DNA of 64,000 nt from Stigmatella erecta (GTDB lineage Bacteria > Myxococcota > Myxococcia > Myxococcales > Myxococcaceae): NCBI RefSeq assembly GCF_900111745.1, contig NZ_FOIJ01000009.1, forward strand, positions 62,001 to 126,000, given 5' to 3'. Below, in pieces: positions 33,762 to 42,833 of this stretch. Every line of letters starts with the position of its first letter. The first letter of the stretch is position 1. Position numbers and translations under genes: made by a program. The notes under the pieces were generated by a model. That model ran no database searches. It was not told the DNA's origin and saw nothing but the letters and a program-made list of their open reading frames with translations.

Positions 33762-34966
33762 AGCCCCAGAACCCCCATGCCCACGAGGACCGGCTCCTCG
33801 ACTTCGCCTATGGCGAGCTCTCTGCCCAGGAGACCCGCGCGGTGCAGTCTCACCTGGAGGGCTGTCCGCGGTGCAGCGAGGCCCTGGCCAGCATCCGCGG
33901 CGTCCGCTCGGCCTTCTCACAGCTCGGCATGGAGCCCGCGCCCGAGGCGGGCCTGGACTCGCTGCTGGCCTACGCCCAGCAGTCCGCCCGCGGCATGGCC
34001 CAGGGCCCCTCGCCCAAGCAGAGCCTGTGGCGGCGGTTGACGGTCCCGGTCATGGGCATCGCCTCGGTGTGCGTCTTTGGCCTCATCACGCTCCGGGTGA
34101 GCGAGCAGGTGAACCTCCAGCCCGAGTTCGCCCAGGCTCAGAAGACGGTGGCCGCCCCGATGGCCGAGGACGCTCCGCCGCCCGCGGACCTGGCCTTGCC
34201 CAGTGCCGCGCCCGTGCCCGGGGCCCTCGCGGAGCCGCAGATGCCCCAGAGCGCCCGGGGCGCCCGGCGGGAGTCGGCCCGGGAGGTCCCCGAGCTGAAG
34301 AAGAAGATGGAGAAAGCCGACTGGGCGCTGAGGGGCAAGGGGGGCACGGCCTCCAAGGCCAAGGAACGCTTGGCCGAGGGAAACGCCGCGAGTGACTCGT
34401 TCGGGATGGCCGCGGATGACGAGGGGCCCCTTCCTCCGCCTCCGGCCCCCGTGGCTGCCGCTGCGCCCATGCCTCTCCAAGAGGAAGCCGACACGGCGCC
34501 CGAGCCTGCTCCCTACGGCAAGGACGCGGCGTATGGTGCCCCCCCGTCCTCGTCGCTGCGCTTGAACGAGGAGCGGTCCCGTCAGTCCAAGTCCAAGCCC
34601 CCCGCCTCCAAGCCCGTGGCCTCCGTGGGGGCTCTCTCGCCCGCCAAGCAGGCCCCCTCCGAGACCGAGATGTCCCAGCAGGCCACCGTGGCCCGCCAGG
34701 ACAATAAGCGCGTCCTCGAAGCTTCCTTGCTGCGCGAGGCCCTCGCGGATGGGGCCACGGGGGAGGAGCGCTGGAGCCTGCTGGCCCGTCTCTGTGACGC
34801 GGAGTTCGCCCTGGGCCGCCGCGCGGCCGCCATCGAGGCGTGCTCCCTGGTCCTGAAAGAAGCGCCTGACTCCCCGTCCGGGCAGCAGGCCCGCCGCCGC
34901 TTGCTTCAGGAGGCTCCCGCCCAGCCAGGCAAGGACAAGGCCTCGGCCCCCGTCCCCGCGCCATGA
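33758..34966 (+). CDS. zinc-finger anti-sigma factor with TPR-like outer domain
   Basis: A 402-residue membrane protein. The N-terminus (HEDRLLDFAYGELSAQETRA, then SHLEGCPRC) is a zf-HC2/ASD fold with the HxxxCxxC zinc motif that would sequester the preceding sigma factor. A single span lies around residues 95-115 (LTVPVMGIASVCVFGLITL). The outside part is Ala/Pro-rich and ends in a helical TPR-like block (RWSLLARLCDAEFALGRRAA). Release of the sigma factor by an envelope signal is the family mechanism; what is sensed is unknown. Confidence 0.87.
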   Translation: MKPQNPHAHEDRLLDFAYGELSAQETRAVQSHLEGCPRCSEALASIRGVRSAFSQLGMEPAPEAGLDSLLAYAQQSARGMAQGPSPKQSLWRRLTVPVMGIASVCVFGLITLRVSEQVNLQPEFAQAQKTVAAPMAEDAPPPADLALPSAAPVPGALAEPQMPQSARGARRESAREVPELKKKMEKADWALRGKGGTASKAKERLAEGNAASDSFGMAADDEGPLPPPPAPVAAAAPMPLQEEADTAPEPAPYGKDAAYGAPPSSSLRLNEERSRQSKSKPPASKPVASVGALSPAKQAPSETEMSQQATVARQDNKRVLEASLLREALADGATGEERWSLLARLCDAEFALGRRAAAIEACSLVLKEAPDSPSGQQARRRLLQEAPAQPGKDKASAPVPAP

Positions 34967-35012
34967 GCCCAGGCCAAATGACCGATGCAACTCCCGTTCC
35001 GGTCCCGGGATA

Positions 35013-35990
35013 ATGGGGCTCATGTCTTCAGGGGTGTCGCGTCGGGAGTCGGGGCAGGCCGCGGTGGAAGCTGCGCTGATCATGCCGCTCATGGTCTTCA
35101 TGACCCTGGGCATCGTGCAGCTCACGATGATCCAGCACGCGAAGCTGATGACGGAGTACGCCGCGTATCAGGCGGCGCGCGCGGGCAGCGTGTGGAACGG
35201 CAACAACGAGCGGATGCACGACGCGGCCATTGTCGCCCTGCTGCCGACGATGGGCCGCACGGACTCGCTGGCCACCCTGGCCACCACCTGGGGCATGCAC
35301 CAGCTCTACGACGAGGCCCTGCGCCGGCTCGCGTGGGGCGCCTCGGGGGTCCAGCCGCCCGCGTCCTTCAACGGCTCCAACCTCTTCGGGATGATCCGGG
35401 TGGACACCATCAACCCGGCGTATTTCACCCCCATCGACACCATCTGGAAGCTGCGCGAGGGGTACAACTGGAAGGAGCTGGACTTCGACGGGGCCGCCAG
35501 CTACCCGGAAGTCCCGGCGCTGGAGGACAACCTCCGCAAGTTCTTCAACCTGCCCGAGCCGGATGACGCGGAGACGGTCTACCGCAAGGCCACCCGGCTG
35601 ACGATCCGCCTGCGCTACTGGTACGAGCTGCGCGTGCCGTTCGCCAACTGGGTCATCTTCACCGCCTGGTACGCCTCCAACGCGCGCGTGGCCCTGTCGG
35701 GCGCCATCGACCGGCCCACGCTGGCCAAGACCAACATGCTCAACCCCAACGCGGACATCGAGGCCCTCAAGGGCATGGCCCGGGGGATTTCCCACGAGCG
35801 GGGCTACAACAGCGTCTACCCCCCGGAGATGTGGGTGCTCTGGGGGCTGGCCAACGGCAGCATTCCCCTCGTCTCCAACGTGGTGGGCAAGCGCTACTTC
35901 CTGCCGCTCACGGCCACATACACCCTGCGCATGCAGTCCAACTTCCACCGCAAGTGGATCCTCCACCTCAACCCGGATTGGGGCCTGTAG
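35013..35990 (+). CDS. TadE-like pilus-assembly protein
   Basis: A 325-residue bitopic protein. The N-terminus (RRESGQAAVEAALIMPLMVF) keeps the TadE/prepilin pattern: Gly14, then Glu at +5, followed by a hydrophobic stretch. The rest, about 290 residues, is extracytoplasmic and rich in Trp/Tyr, without a recognised domain, and much longer than ordinary TadE (about 180-200). The ATG at 35013 is used; ATG 35022 is an alternative. First gene of the Tad-like set after the sigma/anti-sigma pair. Confidence 0.78.
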   Translation: MGLMSSGVSRRESGQAAVEAALIMPLMVFMTLGIVQLTMIQHAKLMTEYAAYQAARAGSVWNGNNERMHDAAIVALLPTMGRTDSLATLATTWGMHQLYDEALRRLAWGASGVQPPASFNGSNLFGMIRVDTINPAYFTPIDTIWKLREGYNWKELDFDGAASYPEVPALEDNLRKFFNLPEPDDAETVYRKATRLTIRLRYWYELRVPFANWVIFTAWYASNARVALSGAIDRPTLAKTNMLNPNADIEALKGMARGISHERGYNSVYPPEMWVLWGLANGSIPLVSNVVGKRYFLPLTATYTLRMQSNFHRKWILHLNPDWGL

Positions 35991-35993
35991 ACC

Positions 35994-38084
35994 ATGTTGA
36001 CCCGGGTTCTTCGTCAGAGCATGCAGCGCCAGGAGGGCCAGGCCCTCGTGATGGCCGCGTTGATGGTGCTGGTGCTGGCCATCGCGGTGGCCACCACCGT
36101 GAACATCGGCCACACCGTGCACGAGCGCGTCCGGCTGCAGAACACGGCCGACGCGGCCGCCTACTCCATGGCGGCCATGGAGGCGCGCGCGTTCAACTTC
36201 TACGCCTACGCCAACCGCACCCAGGTTTCCCACTACGTCTCGGCCATGATGTGGCAGTCGCTGCTGTCACTCATCTACTTCGCCGAGGCCTTCATCACCG
36301 ACATCTACGGGTTCATGCGGACCCTCAACCCCTGCTCGGGCGATGCCGATGGGCTCTTCTGGAAGGTGGCCTGTCCCATCCTCAAGAAGCTGCCCTACGT
36401 GGGCATGATCCTCACGGTGATCGACAAGTTCATGGGCGTCTTCAAGATGCTCATCCAAGGCTTCCAGACGGTGCTGCGCACGTTGAACCCCGACAAGCTC
36501 ATCGGGCGCTTCGTGATACCGACCCACCGGGTGCTCAACGGGGTGATGTTCTTCGCCTCCCAGTCGGTGATGGCCTCCACCCTCACGCACGTGGCGCAGA
36601 CCACCGACACGGTCATCTACGCCAACGACAAGAACGTGGACCCGAAGCTGGGCCAGCTCGCCGCGGGCGCGATGAGCCTGTGCCTGTTCGACCAGGCCCA
36701 CTTCCGCGAGGCGGGCACCCGCCCCCTCGACGTGGACAAGGGCGGGGTGGGGCGCAATCCCTTCACCCCCATCGATCCCACCAAGTGGCGGCACTCGGAC
36801 AAAGAGGCGCGGGCCAAGCGCGCCATGGCCACCATCACCAATGGCACGCGCTATGGCTGTGACGCGAACGGCGGCGCCTGCCCCGAGGGGTTCATCACCT
36901 CCCGCAAGCTCGGGGACCTCATCCCCTTACCCGATGGCCTGGGCGTCATCCGCGATCTGCTCAACTCGGACATCGACACCCCCGTCTTCAGCTTCGGCAA
37001 GTACGGGCAGACCCGGTTCCTCACCTACAACAACCCCAGCGCCGCGAAGATCCGCAAGACCAACAAGCCGTACGATCCGCGCAACACGATCCGGGACTGG
37101 AACGACGGCATCGAGCCCACGCTCGGCGCGCTGGCCCAGGGCGACAACCTGGGCTCCGATGACCTCTACTGGATCAAATTCGGTCCGGCGAACTTCCCGG
37201 GGCTGCGCAATCCCCTGGCTTGCCGGGACAGCGACAACCCCCGCGAGTGTTGGGGCGACCCGCGCAAGGGCTACAAGGAGGGCAAGAGCGACTACCTGCC
37301 GTTCAAGCACCCGACGAAGACCAGCATCTGGGCGATGAACGAGTCCGAGGGCTCCCACGAGAACGGGGGCGTGCACTGGCGCGTCCACCACACCACGCTG
37401 CCCACGGGAGACTCCTGGAAGCACGTGTACCGGCCGAGTGGCCCCGAGTCCGAGGTGGGCGTGCACCGGGAAGAGGTGTGCGCGATCGAGGTGGCCGGGA
37501 TCTGCCCGCCGCTCGCCCCCAAGATGGACGTCTTCACCGCCAACGTGATGCCCGCCGAGGATGGCAACCACCCCTGGAAGGGGCTCGTGCCGTTCATGCA
37601 CTTCGAGCCCGGCCAGTATGGGGACACGTGCGGCGGGGCGCCCGACTCCGAGAATGCCGCCGAGCGCTACAAGCACGACTTCAACCAGCCCTCCACCTGG
37701 GTGCTGCTCCACAAGACGCCCGAGCAGGTGACGAACGCGGGGGGCGCGGATTACGCCGGCACTGGCTCCAACGCGCCCGCGCTCCTGAACGACGAGGGCA
37801 AGGTGCAGTGGCGCTTCAGCGCCACCACGCCCACGCTGGAGATGCAGAACAAGCGGATGAAGTTCTTGTCCGTCATCGAGGGGCTCAATGTCGTCGCCCG
37901 CGGGCAGACGTACTACCACCGCCCCGGCAACTGGGCCGAGCATCCCAACTTCTTCAACCCGTACTGGCGCCCGCGTCTCGCGTCCGTCTACCAGGGGCGG
38001 CACACCCTGCCGTTCGTGGGACAGATGGTGGACAAGCTGCCCGGCGTATTGAAGGACATGCCGCAGAAGGTCATCACCCATTGA
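35994..38084 (+). CDS. TadG-like large pilus-assembly protein
   Basis: A 696-residue bitopic protein. The N-terminal EGQALVMAALMVLVLAIAVATTVNIG is a TadG-like transmembrane anchor (hydrophobic from about residue 16), though the +5 Glu of the TadE pattern is Met here. The outer region (AAAYSMAAMEARAFNFYAYA and beyond) is rich in aromatic residues and Asp/Asn/Pro and has no vWA motif, unlike many TadG proteins. It starts 3 bases after the previous stop and its stop overlaps the next start (TTGA), so the genes are coupled. Confidence 0.75.
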   Translation: MLTRVLRQSMQRQEGQALVMAALMVLVLAIAVATTVNIGHTVHERVRLQNTADAAAYSMAAMEARAFNFYAYANRTQVSHYVSAMMWQSLLSLIYFAEAFITDIYGFMRTLNPCSGDADGLFWKVACPILKKLPYVGMILTVIDKFMGVFKMLIQGFQTVLRTLNPDKLIGRFVIPTHRVLNGVMFFASQSVMASTLTHVAQTTDTVIYANDKNVDPKLGQLAAGAMSLCLFDQAHFREAGTRPLDVDKGGVGRNPFTPIDPTKWRHSDKEARAKRAMATITNGTRYGCDANGGACPEGFITSRKLGDLIPLPDGLGVIRDLLNSDIDTPVFSFGKYGQTRFLTYNNPSAAKIRKTNKPYDPRNTIRDWNDGIEPTLGALAQGDNLGSDDLYWIKFGPANFPGLRNPLACRDSDNPRECWGDPRKGYKEGKSDYLPFKHPTKTSIWAMNESEGSHENGGVHWRVHHTTLPTGDSWKHVYRPSGPESEVGVHREEVCAIEVAGICPPLAPKMDVFTANVMPAEDGNHPWKGLVPFMHFEPGQYGDTCGGAPDSENAAERYKHDFNQPSTWVLLHKTPEQVTNAGGADYAGTGSNAPALLNDEGKVQWRFSATTPTLEMQNKRMKFLSVIEGLNVVARGQTYYHRPGNWAEHPNFFNPYWRPRLASVYQGRHTLPFVGQMVDKLPGVLKDMPQKVITH

Positions 38085-39271
38085 GCCCCCTGCGCCCATC
38101 CGCCCGCCGCGGCGCGGCCACGGTCGAGTTCGCCCTCATCGTCCCGGTGCTGGTGGCGATCCTGATGTTCAGCATGTACCTCACCGAGCTGGTGCGGGCG
38201 AAGCTCAAGCTCCAGGAGCTGGCGCGCTACGCGGCCTGGGAGATGACGAGCTACACCCTGAGCGACTTCGCCAAGGCCAAGCACGCCGAGGCCTTCGAGC
38301 TGGCCCAGCGCGAGGCCATGGCCGAGGCGCTCGAGCGCTACAAGGACATGGACTCCGTGGAGCCCAACGCCCTGCCGGGCAACTTCGTCGCCCGGTACGC
38401 CGACGTGAAGGGGACGCTCGCCAACGAAGAGATCGGCTTCTTCGAGAAGGGGCTGGTGCTCGGTAACTCGGACGAGGGGTTGGCAAGCGAAGTGGTGGGC
38501 GCGCTGAACCGCGCCGGCAATGGGATGCTGGGGGAGTGGGACTTCAACACCAAGGGCTGGGTGACCTCGGACGTGAGCATGCGCTTCAACAACGTGCTCC
38601 TGCCCAAGAACTACTTGGACGAGGGCACGCCGCACGGCTTCTTCCAGGCGGACATGTTCGGAGGCCAGCAGCTGGACAGCCTGGCGCTCCGGAGCCGCTA
38701 CTCCTTGTACGCGGATGCCTGGACGATGGAGGACGGCGGCGACGCGGTCATCCGGGGACGGCGCGCGGGCGCGCACCGGGGCGGCAGCGAGGACATGCCC
38801 CATGGCATCTACCAGCAGGTCAGCCGCATGGTGTTCCTGGGCGTCCACGACGAGCTCACCGAGCATGTGGGGATCCTCGCCAAGGTCGAGCAGTTCATCC
38901 GCCAGGTGACCCCGGCGTTCCTGGGCACCTTCGTCGTCTCGCACAACTACGGCCCCACCCCCTCCGGGGAGGACGAGGAGTGGAGCCGTGACTGCATCGG
39001 ACCCCAGACGGGCGTGGAGGCCTACCCGGCCAATGCCGAGGGCGGGCTCAACAACCTGGACAAGTTCTCCCAGCTCGACTGGCCCCGGCCCAAGTGCTTC
39101 GACACCGCGCCCTTCCGGGACCAGCCCTACGAGCGCTCGCAGTACATCAAGATCTTCCAGGCCCGCGGGGACTACTTCATGGGCTGCAAGAACGCGCAGT
39201 CCGATGACCCTTCCGCGCCCAGGGTGTCCCACCGGGGGGATGAGAACCTCAATGTGGTCAACTGCGAGTAG
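38081..39271 (+). CDS. second TadE-like pilus-assembly protein (TTG start)
   Basis: A 396-residue bitopic protein. The TTG at 38081 overlaps the previous stop as TTGA and puts the anchor at the N-terminus: RRGAATVEFALIVPVLVAIL keeps Gly11, Glu +5 and Phe +6 of the TadE signature. The outside domain (about 360 residues) is soluble-looking, includes segments such as FNTKGWVTSDVSMRFNNVLL, and has Cys near its end. Its 3' end overlaps the following gene by 20 bases. Larger frames upstream are not used because the anchor would be internal. Confidence 0.78.
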   Translation: MSPLRPSARRGAATVEFALIVPVLVAILMFSMYLTELVRAKLKLQELARYAAWEMTSYTLSDFAKAKHAEAFELAQREAMAEALERYKDMDSVEPNALPGNFVARYADVKGTLANEEIGFFEKGLVLGNSDEGLASEVVGALNRAGNGMLGEWDFNTKGWVTSDVSMRFNNVLLPKNYLDEGTPHGFFQADMFGGQQLDSLALRSRYSLYADAWTMEDGGDAVIRGRRAGAHRGGSEDMPHGIYQQVSRMVFLGVHDELTEHVGILAKVEQFIRQVTPAFLGTFVVSHNYGPTPSGEDEEWSRDCIGPQTGVEAYPANAEGGLNNLDKFSQLDWPRPKCFDTAPFRDQPYERSQYIKIFQARGDYFMGCKNAQSDDPSAPRVSHRGDENLNVVNCE

Positions 39272-40052
39272 CGCGCTCCACCGGCTGGGGCTCCTCGGGG
39301 TGTTGCTGGTGGCGCTCACCGCGGGCGCCGAGCAGGAACTGCCCGTCTACCCGGGGGCCGTGCACACCCGCATCGGCAAGGACCTCGTCATCGCCGGTGA
39401 GTACTACCGGCTGGCCTACTTCACCACGGACGACTCGATGGAAAAGGTGGCGGGCTACTTCGAGAAGCACTGGCGCGGCCTGGGCTACCCCACGGTGGTG
39501 GAAGGGGACCTGCGCGAGGAGGCCGTGGTGTCCGCGCTCTACACGCGCGAGGGGCTGCAGCGCGGCGTGGTGCTGCGCAGGCACCTGGGCAAGACGGTGG
39601 GCTTCTCGGCGCTGAGGGACCTGTGGGTCCGCGCCCCGCGCAAGGAGGCGCCCGGCCTGGTGAAGTTGGAGGGCACGCTGTTCAGCCAGGACATCACCAC
39701 GCGGGATGACCCGGGCGGCTCGCGCAGCCGCTCCTCGCTCGTGAAGGGCACACTGGACGCGGTGCGCCAGCAGGTGTCCGAGGGGTTGACGCGGCAGGGC
39801 TTCGCGCTGGTCCGCCAGACGGGCGGAAAGCTGGGCGGCGAGGAGCGCTTCACCCTGGAGCATGCCCGGAACGGGGAGCAGGTGGTCACCACCCTCAGCC
39901 GGGTGGATGGCGAAACGACCGCGCTGCTGCAGATGTGGCTGGGCTCGGACCGCCCGGATGCCGTGCCCAATGATGAGGCCGTGCGCCAGAGCCGGCAGGC
40001 CTGGGAGCAGCAGCAGAAGGCGGCACAGTCCCGCCCGGGGAGCGCGCCATGA
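39252..40052 (+). CDS. secreted protein of the Tad island (unknown)
   Basis: A 266-residue exported protein with signal peptide MWSTASSALHRLGLLGVLLV and probable cleavage after ALTAGA. The mature part starts EQELPVYPGAVHTRIGKDLV and contains YYRLAYFTTDDSMEKVAGYF. No family is recognised. It overlaps the previous gene by 20 bases and the next by 4 (ATGA), so it belongs to the same translation unit. A periplasmic or cell-surface role in pilus assembly is inferred only from context. Confidence 0.65.
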   Translation: MWSTASSALHRLGLLGVLLVALTAGAEQELPVYPGAVHTRIGKDLVIAGEYYRLAYFTTDDSMEKVAGYFEKHWRGLGYPTVVEGDLREEAVVSALYTREGLQRGVVLRRHLGKTVGFSALRDLWVRAPRKEAPGLVKLEGTLFSQDITTRDDPGGSRSRSSLVKGTLDAVRQQVSEGLTRQGFALVRQTGGKLGGEERFTLEHARNGEQVVTTLSRVDGETTALLQMWLGSDRPDAVPNDEAVRQSRQAWEQQQKAAQSRPGSAP

Positions 40053-40807
40053 AGGCCTGGGTGCTGATGGGGTTTCTGCTCGGCGCGGCGTCCGCCTCGG
40101 CGGCCATGCCCGGCAAGTCCTTGCTGGACCACATGGCCAAGGGGCTGCGCACCACCCAGGTGGGAGACTGGGTGACGTACCGGCTCGATGGCGGGGGCGC
40201 CCGGGTTCATTACTGGCGCCTGGCGGTGGTGGGCGAGGAGAAGGACCGGCTCGGGCGCGATGCGCTCTGGGTGGAGATGGAGATGGGCACCCACCCGGCG
40301 ATGCGCGCCCCCCTGTCGCAGATCCGCATGCTGGTGGCGCGCGGGCAGGGGGGGGCTTTCGATGCCGGAGGGGTGACCCGCCTCATCGCCGCGATGGGCT
40401 TCGACCGGCCGCAGGAGTACTCCCCCGAGGCGCTCGAACAGGTGCTCGCCAAGCGCCCGCCGCGTCCCCAGGCCGCGCCGGCCCCGGGTGGGCCTTCCGC
40501 GACGGTGGTGCGCTCGGGGGCGGAGACGCGCCTGATGACGCCCGCGGGGACGGTGACGGCCGTTCCCATCGAGGTCGTCTACCGGAGCACGGTCATCAAG
40601 CGCACCTGGCTGAGCCGGGAGATTCCCATCCTCCAACTGGTCAAGATCGAGATTCCCCGCATCGCCCACGCCCTGGAGGCCGTGGAGTACGGCGTGGATG
40701 CCAAGCCGCGCATGCTTTTGCCGGACGCGAAGACACCGCAGGTGCGTCTGGAGTATGTGGACAAGGCATTCCCGCAGCTCCCCTGGCTGGAGGAAGAAGC
40801 CCCATGA
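40049..40807 (+). CDS. secreted protein of the Tad island (unknown)
   Basis: A 252-residue protein with signal peptide MKAWVLMGFLLGAASASAA. The mature part holds a beta-rich segment (TQVGDWVTYRLDGGGARVHY) and a C-terminal block LEYVDKAFPQLPWLEEEAP. No family is recognised. It is joined by ATGA overlaps to both neighbours (40049 and 40804), directly before the Flp-type pilin gene. It may be a pilotin-like or assembly factor (inference). Confidence 0.65.
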   Translation: MKAWVLMGFLLGAASASAAMPGKSLLDHMAKGLRTTQVGDWVTYRLDGGGARVHYWRLAVVGEEKDRLGRDALWVEMEMGTHPAMRAPLSQIRMLVARGQGGAFDAGGVTRLIAAMGFDRPQEYSPEALEQVLAKRPPRPQAAPAPGGPSATVVRSGAETRLMTPAGTVTAVPIEVVYRSTVIKRTWLSREIPILQLVKIEIPRIAHALEAVEYGVDAKPRMLLPDAKTPQVRLEYVDKAFPQLPWLEEEAP

Positions 40808-41037
40808 AGTCCCCCCCGACGCCGCGCCGTTCCTTGCGCCGCCACCGCGCGCGGGGGCAGGCCATGCTCGAGTACTCCATGCTCAACTGGGTCCTGCTCG
40901 TGGCGCTCGTCATCGGCGCCTCGGTCAAGATCAAGTGGAGCGAGGATCAGCAGATGAACGTCGTCGACCTGTTCCTCCGGTCGTACCAAGTCTATTACGA
41001 CTCCTATTACTTCGTGCTGAACCTGCCGTTCCCGTGA
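40804..41037 (+). CDS. Flp-type (type IVb) pilin-like protein
   Basis: A 77-residue protein with the exact prepilin hallmark: Gly18 followed by Gln-Ala-Met-Leu-Glu-Tyr, so Glu +5 and Tyr +6 (GQAMLEYSMLNWVLLVALVIG). The basic leader of 17 residues and a hydrophobic stretch at 25-44 complete the Flp layout; the mature pilin would be about 59 residues, ending SYYFVLNLPFP. It is probably the structural subunit of the Tad pilus of this island. It overlaps both neighbours by 4 bases. Confidence 0.83.
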   Translation: MKSPPTPRRSLRRHRARGQAMLEYSMLNWVLLVALVIGASVKIKWSEDQQMNVVDLFLRSYQVYYDSYYFVLNLPFP

Positions 41038-41774
41038 CCGGGCGTCCGGCGGCTTCCGGGCGGTCTCCCGCCGCGCTGCGGTGGCTTCATGCCCTTGTCT
41101 TTTTCGGCTTCGCCGCGGGGACCGTGGCCGCCGCCCTTCCAGACTGGCGGCACCTCCTCTCCGCGCTGCGGGTGCCCTACCACCTGGGAACTCCTCCCCG
41201 GCCCGTGTTGCTGCTCGGCTCGGTCCTGGCGGGGGCAGGGGGGGCGTGGCTGGTGTGGGCTCTTGCCCGGGGCCGCTCCGCGCCCCTGATGGCCTCCTGG
41301 CTCATCCTCGGGGGAGGCGTCAGCGCCGTGCTCGGTGCCGCGGGAAGCCCCCCGCCAGAGTCCCCGTCCGAATCGGCCTTCAACGTCGCGCTGATCCAGT
41401 GGGGCCAACGGGTACAGGTGGCCATGGTGGGCGAGCTTCAGACACGGGGCGAGGTCCCCACCGGGGAGGCGCCATGGCGCGCCGCGCTCGAGCGCGCCGG
41501 GACGGCCCGGATCCCCGTGAGAGGCCCAGGCTTCCGGCAGGTTCCCCCCCAGGCCCTCCGGACCGCGTCGCCGGAGGAAAAGCCGGAGCCCCTCGTCCCG
41601 GGGGCGCTGCTCGTCTATGTCTCCCCGGATGGTGCCGCCTTCGAGCTGCGGCTCGTGGGGCTCCAGGGGGGGCAGCCGGCCGTACTCCGGGACGACACCG
41701 GGGCGATCCTCGTCCTGCGGGGCCTCTACAACCCCGACCTGCCCGAGGCCCCGCGAATCCAACTCCCGGAGTAG
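41034..41774 (+). CDS. membrane protein of the Tad island (unknown)
   Basis: A 246-residue protein starting at GTG 41034 (GTGA overlap with the pilin stop). About three spans occur in the first 100 residues (WLHALVFFGFAAGTVAAALP, PRPVLLLGSVLAGAGGAWLV, LMASWLILGGGVSAVLGAAG), followed by a soluble C-terminal domain with PLVPGALLVYVSPDGAAFEL. No family is recognised. It ends the first coupled block of the island; a gap of about 195 bases follows. Confidence 0.6.
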   Translation: MTGRPAASGRSPAALRWLHALVFFGFAAGTVAAALPDWRHLLSALRVPYHLGTPPRPVLLLGSVLAGAGGAWLVWALARGRSAPLMASWLILGGGVSAVLGAAGSPPPESPSESAFNVALIQWGQRVQVAMVGELQTRGEVPTGEAPWRAALERAGTARIPVRGPGFRQVPPQALRTASPEEKPEPLVPGALLVYVSPDGAAFELRLVGLQGGQPAVLRDDTGAILVLRGLYNPDLPEAPRIQLPE

Positions 41775-41872
41775 GTGCACGGGCAGACCACCGGGTACAC
41801 CCTCCAGGCGTCCAGACGAGGTGTCGACGCCTCGAATGTCGAGGAGTTACGCGGGCGTTCAGTGCGACAGTT

Positions 41873-41902
41873 TTGACACTCAGTAGAGCCGGCGGGTAGC
41901 AT
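41873..41902 (+). promoter_or_regulatory. candidate sigma-70 promoter before cpaB
   Basis: TTGACA (41873-41878, perfect) and TAGCAT (41897-41902, 4 of 6) are 18 bases apart, 68 bases before the cpaB ATG, in the only sizeable gap of the Tad island. The cpaB-tadB-tadC-FHA genes may form a second transcript. Confidence 0.5.
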
Positions 41903-41970
41903 CTCACCCGGTTTGGGCGCGCTTCGTGCCCCAGTTATCCGACTCCCTCGCCAGTCAGAGGTTCCGAGCA

Positions 41971-42783
41971 ATGCTGAAGGGAAAGACCCCGCTTGTTGTC
42001 GCACTCGTGCTGGGCCTGCTGGCCGGTATCGTTGCCTACTCGGCCATCAAGAAGAAGGAAGCCGACGTGCGCCGCGGCTGGAACCTGGTCCCCGTGGTGG
42101 TGGCGGCCCAGGACATTCCCGAAGGCACCGTCATCTCCTTCGAGATGATCTCCCAGCGCTCGGTGCCCGAGCAGTTCGTCACCTCCTCGGTGGTGAAGCC
42201 GGACTCGGCCAACTACGTGGTGAACCAGAAGGTGCTCGTGCCGCTGCAGGCCGGCGACCCACTGCTCTGGAGCCAGTTCGAGACGACCAAGGCCGCCGAG
42301 CGCCTGTCCACCAAGGTGCAGAAGAAGGGCCGCGCGGTCACCATCGAGGCCAAGTCCACCACCTCCGTGGGCGGCTGGATCCGGCCCAACGATCACGTGG
42401 ATGTCATCGGCACCTTCCGCGATCCGCAGACGAACGAGAACGTGGCGGTGACGCTGCTCCAGAACGTCATCGTGCTGGCCACCGGTAAGATCACCGGCAC
42501 CACGAACGTGAACCTCATCCCGGAGAACCAGCGCGACTACTCGAACATCTCGCTGCTGGTCATCCCAGAGGAGGCGGAGATCCTGGTGCTGGGCTCGGAG
42601 CTGGGCAACCTGACGCTCTCCTTGCGCAACGAGGACGACGTGGACCTCATCGAGGAGCGCGGCCGCGCCACCATCAGCACGCTGCTGTCCGGCGAGCGCA
42701 CCCGCGTGCTGGAGCAGAAGCGCCGGGAAATCATCCAGATCATCAAGGGCGCGGGCGAGAAGAACGCGACCGCCCAGCCGTGA
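41971..42783 (+). CDS. cpaB: CpaB/RcpC-like pilus assembly protein
   Basis: A 270-residue protein with one N-terminal span (KTPLVVALVLGLLAGIVAYS) and a SAF-like domain (VVVAAQDIPEGTVISFEMIS), then a periplasmic region with TVSVGGWIRPND-type repeats. CpaB sits at the inner face of the outer-membrane channel in Tad systems. ATG 41971 is chosen for the anchor; GTG 41926 would add 15 residues. The secretin partner (CpaC) is not in the window. Confidence 0.88.
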   Translation: MLKGKTPLVVALVLGLLAGIVAYSAIKKKEADVRRGWNLVPVVVAAQDIPEGTVISFEMISQRSVPEQFVTSSVVKPDSANYVVNQKVLVPLQAGDPLLWSQFETTKAAERLSTKVQKKGRAVTIEAKSTTSVGGWIRPNDHVDVIGTFRDPQTNENVAVTLLQNVIVLATGKITGTTNVNLIPENQRDYSNISLLVIPEEAEILVLGSELGNLTLSLRNEDDVDLIEERGRATISTLLSGERTRVLEQKRREIIQIIKGAGEKNATAQP

Positions 42784-42833
42784 TGTCCGCGTCCACCGCC
42801 TTGCGTCCAGCCCGCTAGAGGGAACGTTCGCGC

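Noticed and set aside
33758-34966. Frame-shifted reading of the anti-sigma gene as a separate basic protein (33739-34395)
   Set aside because: It lacks the zinc-finger and membrane span, and its product is Arg/Pro/Gly-rich low complexity, a shadow of the real gene.
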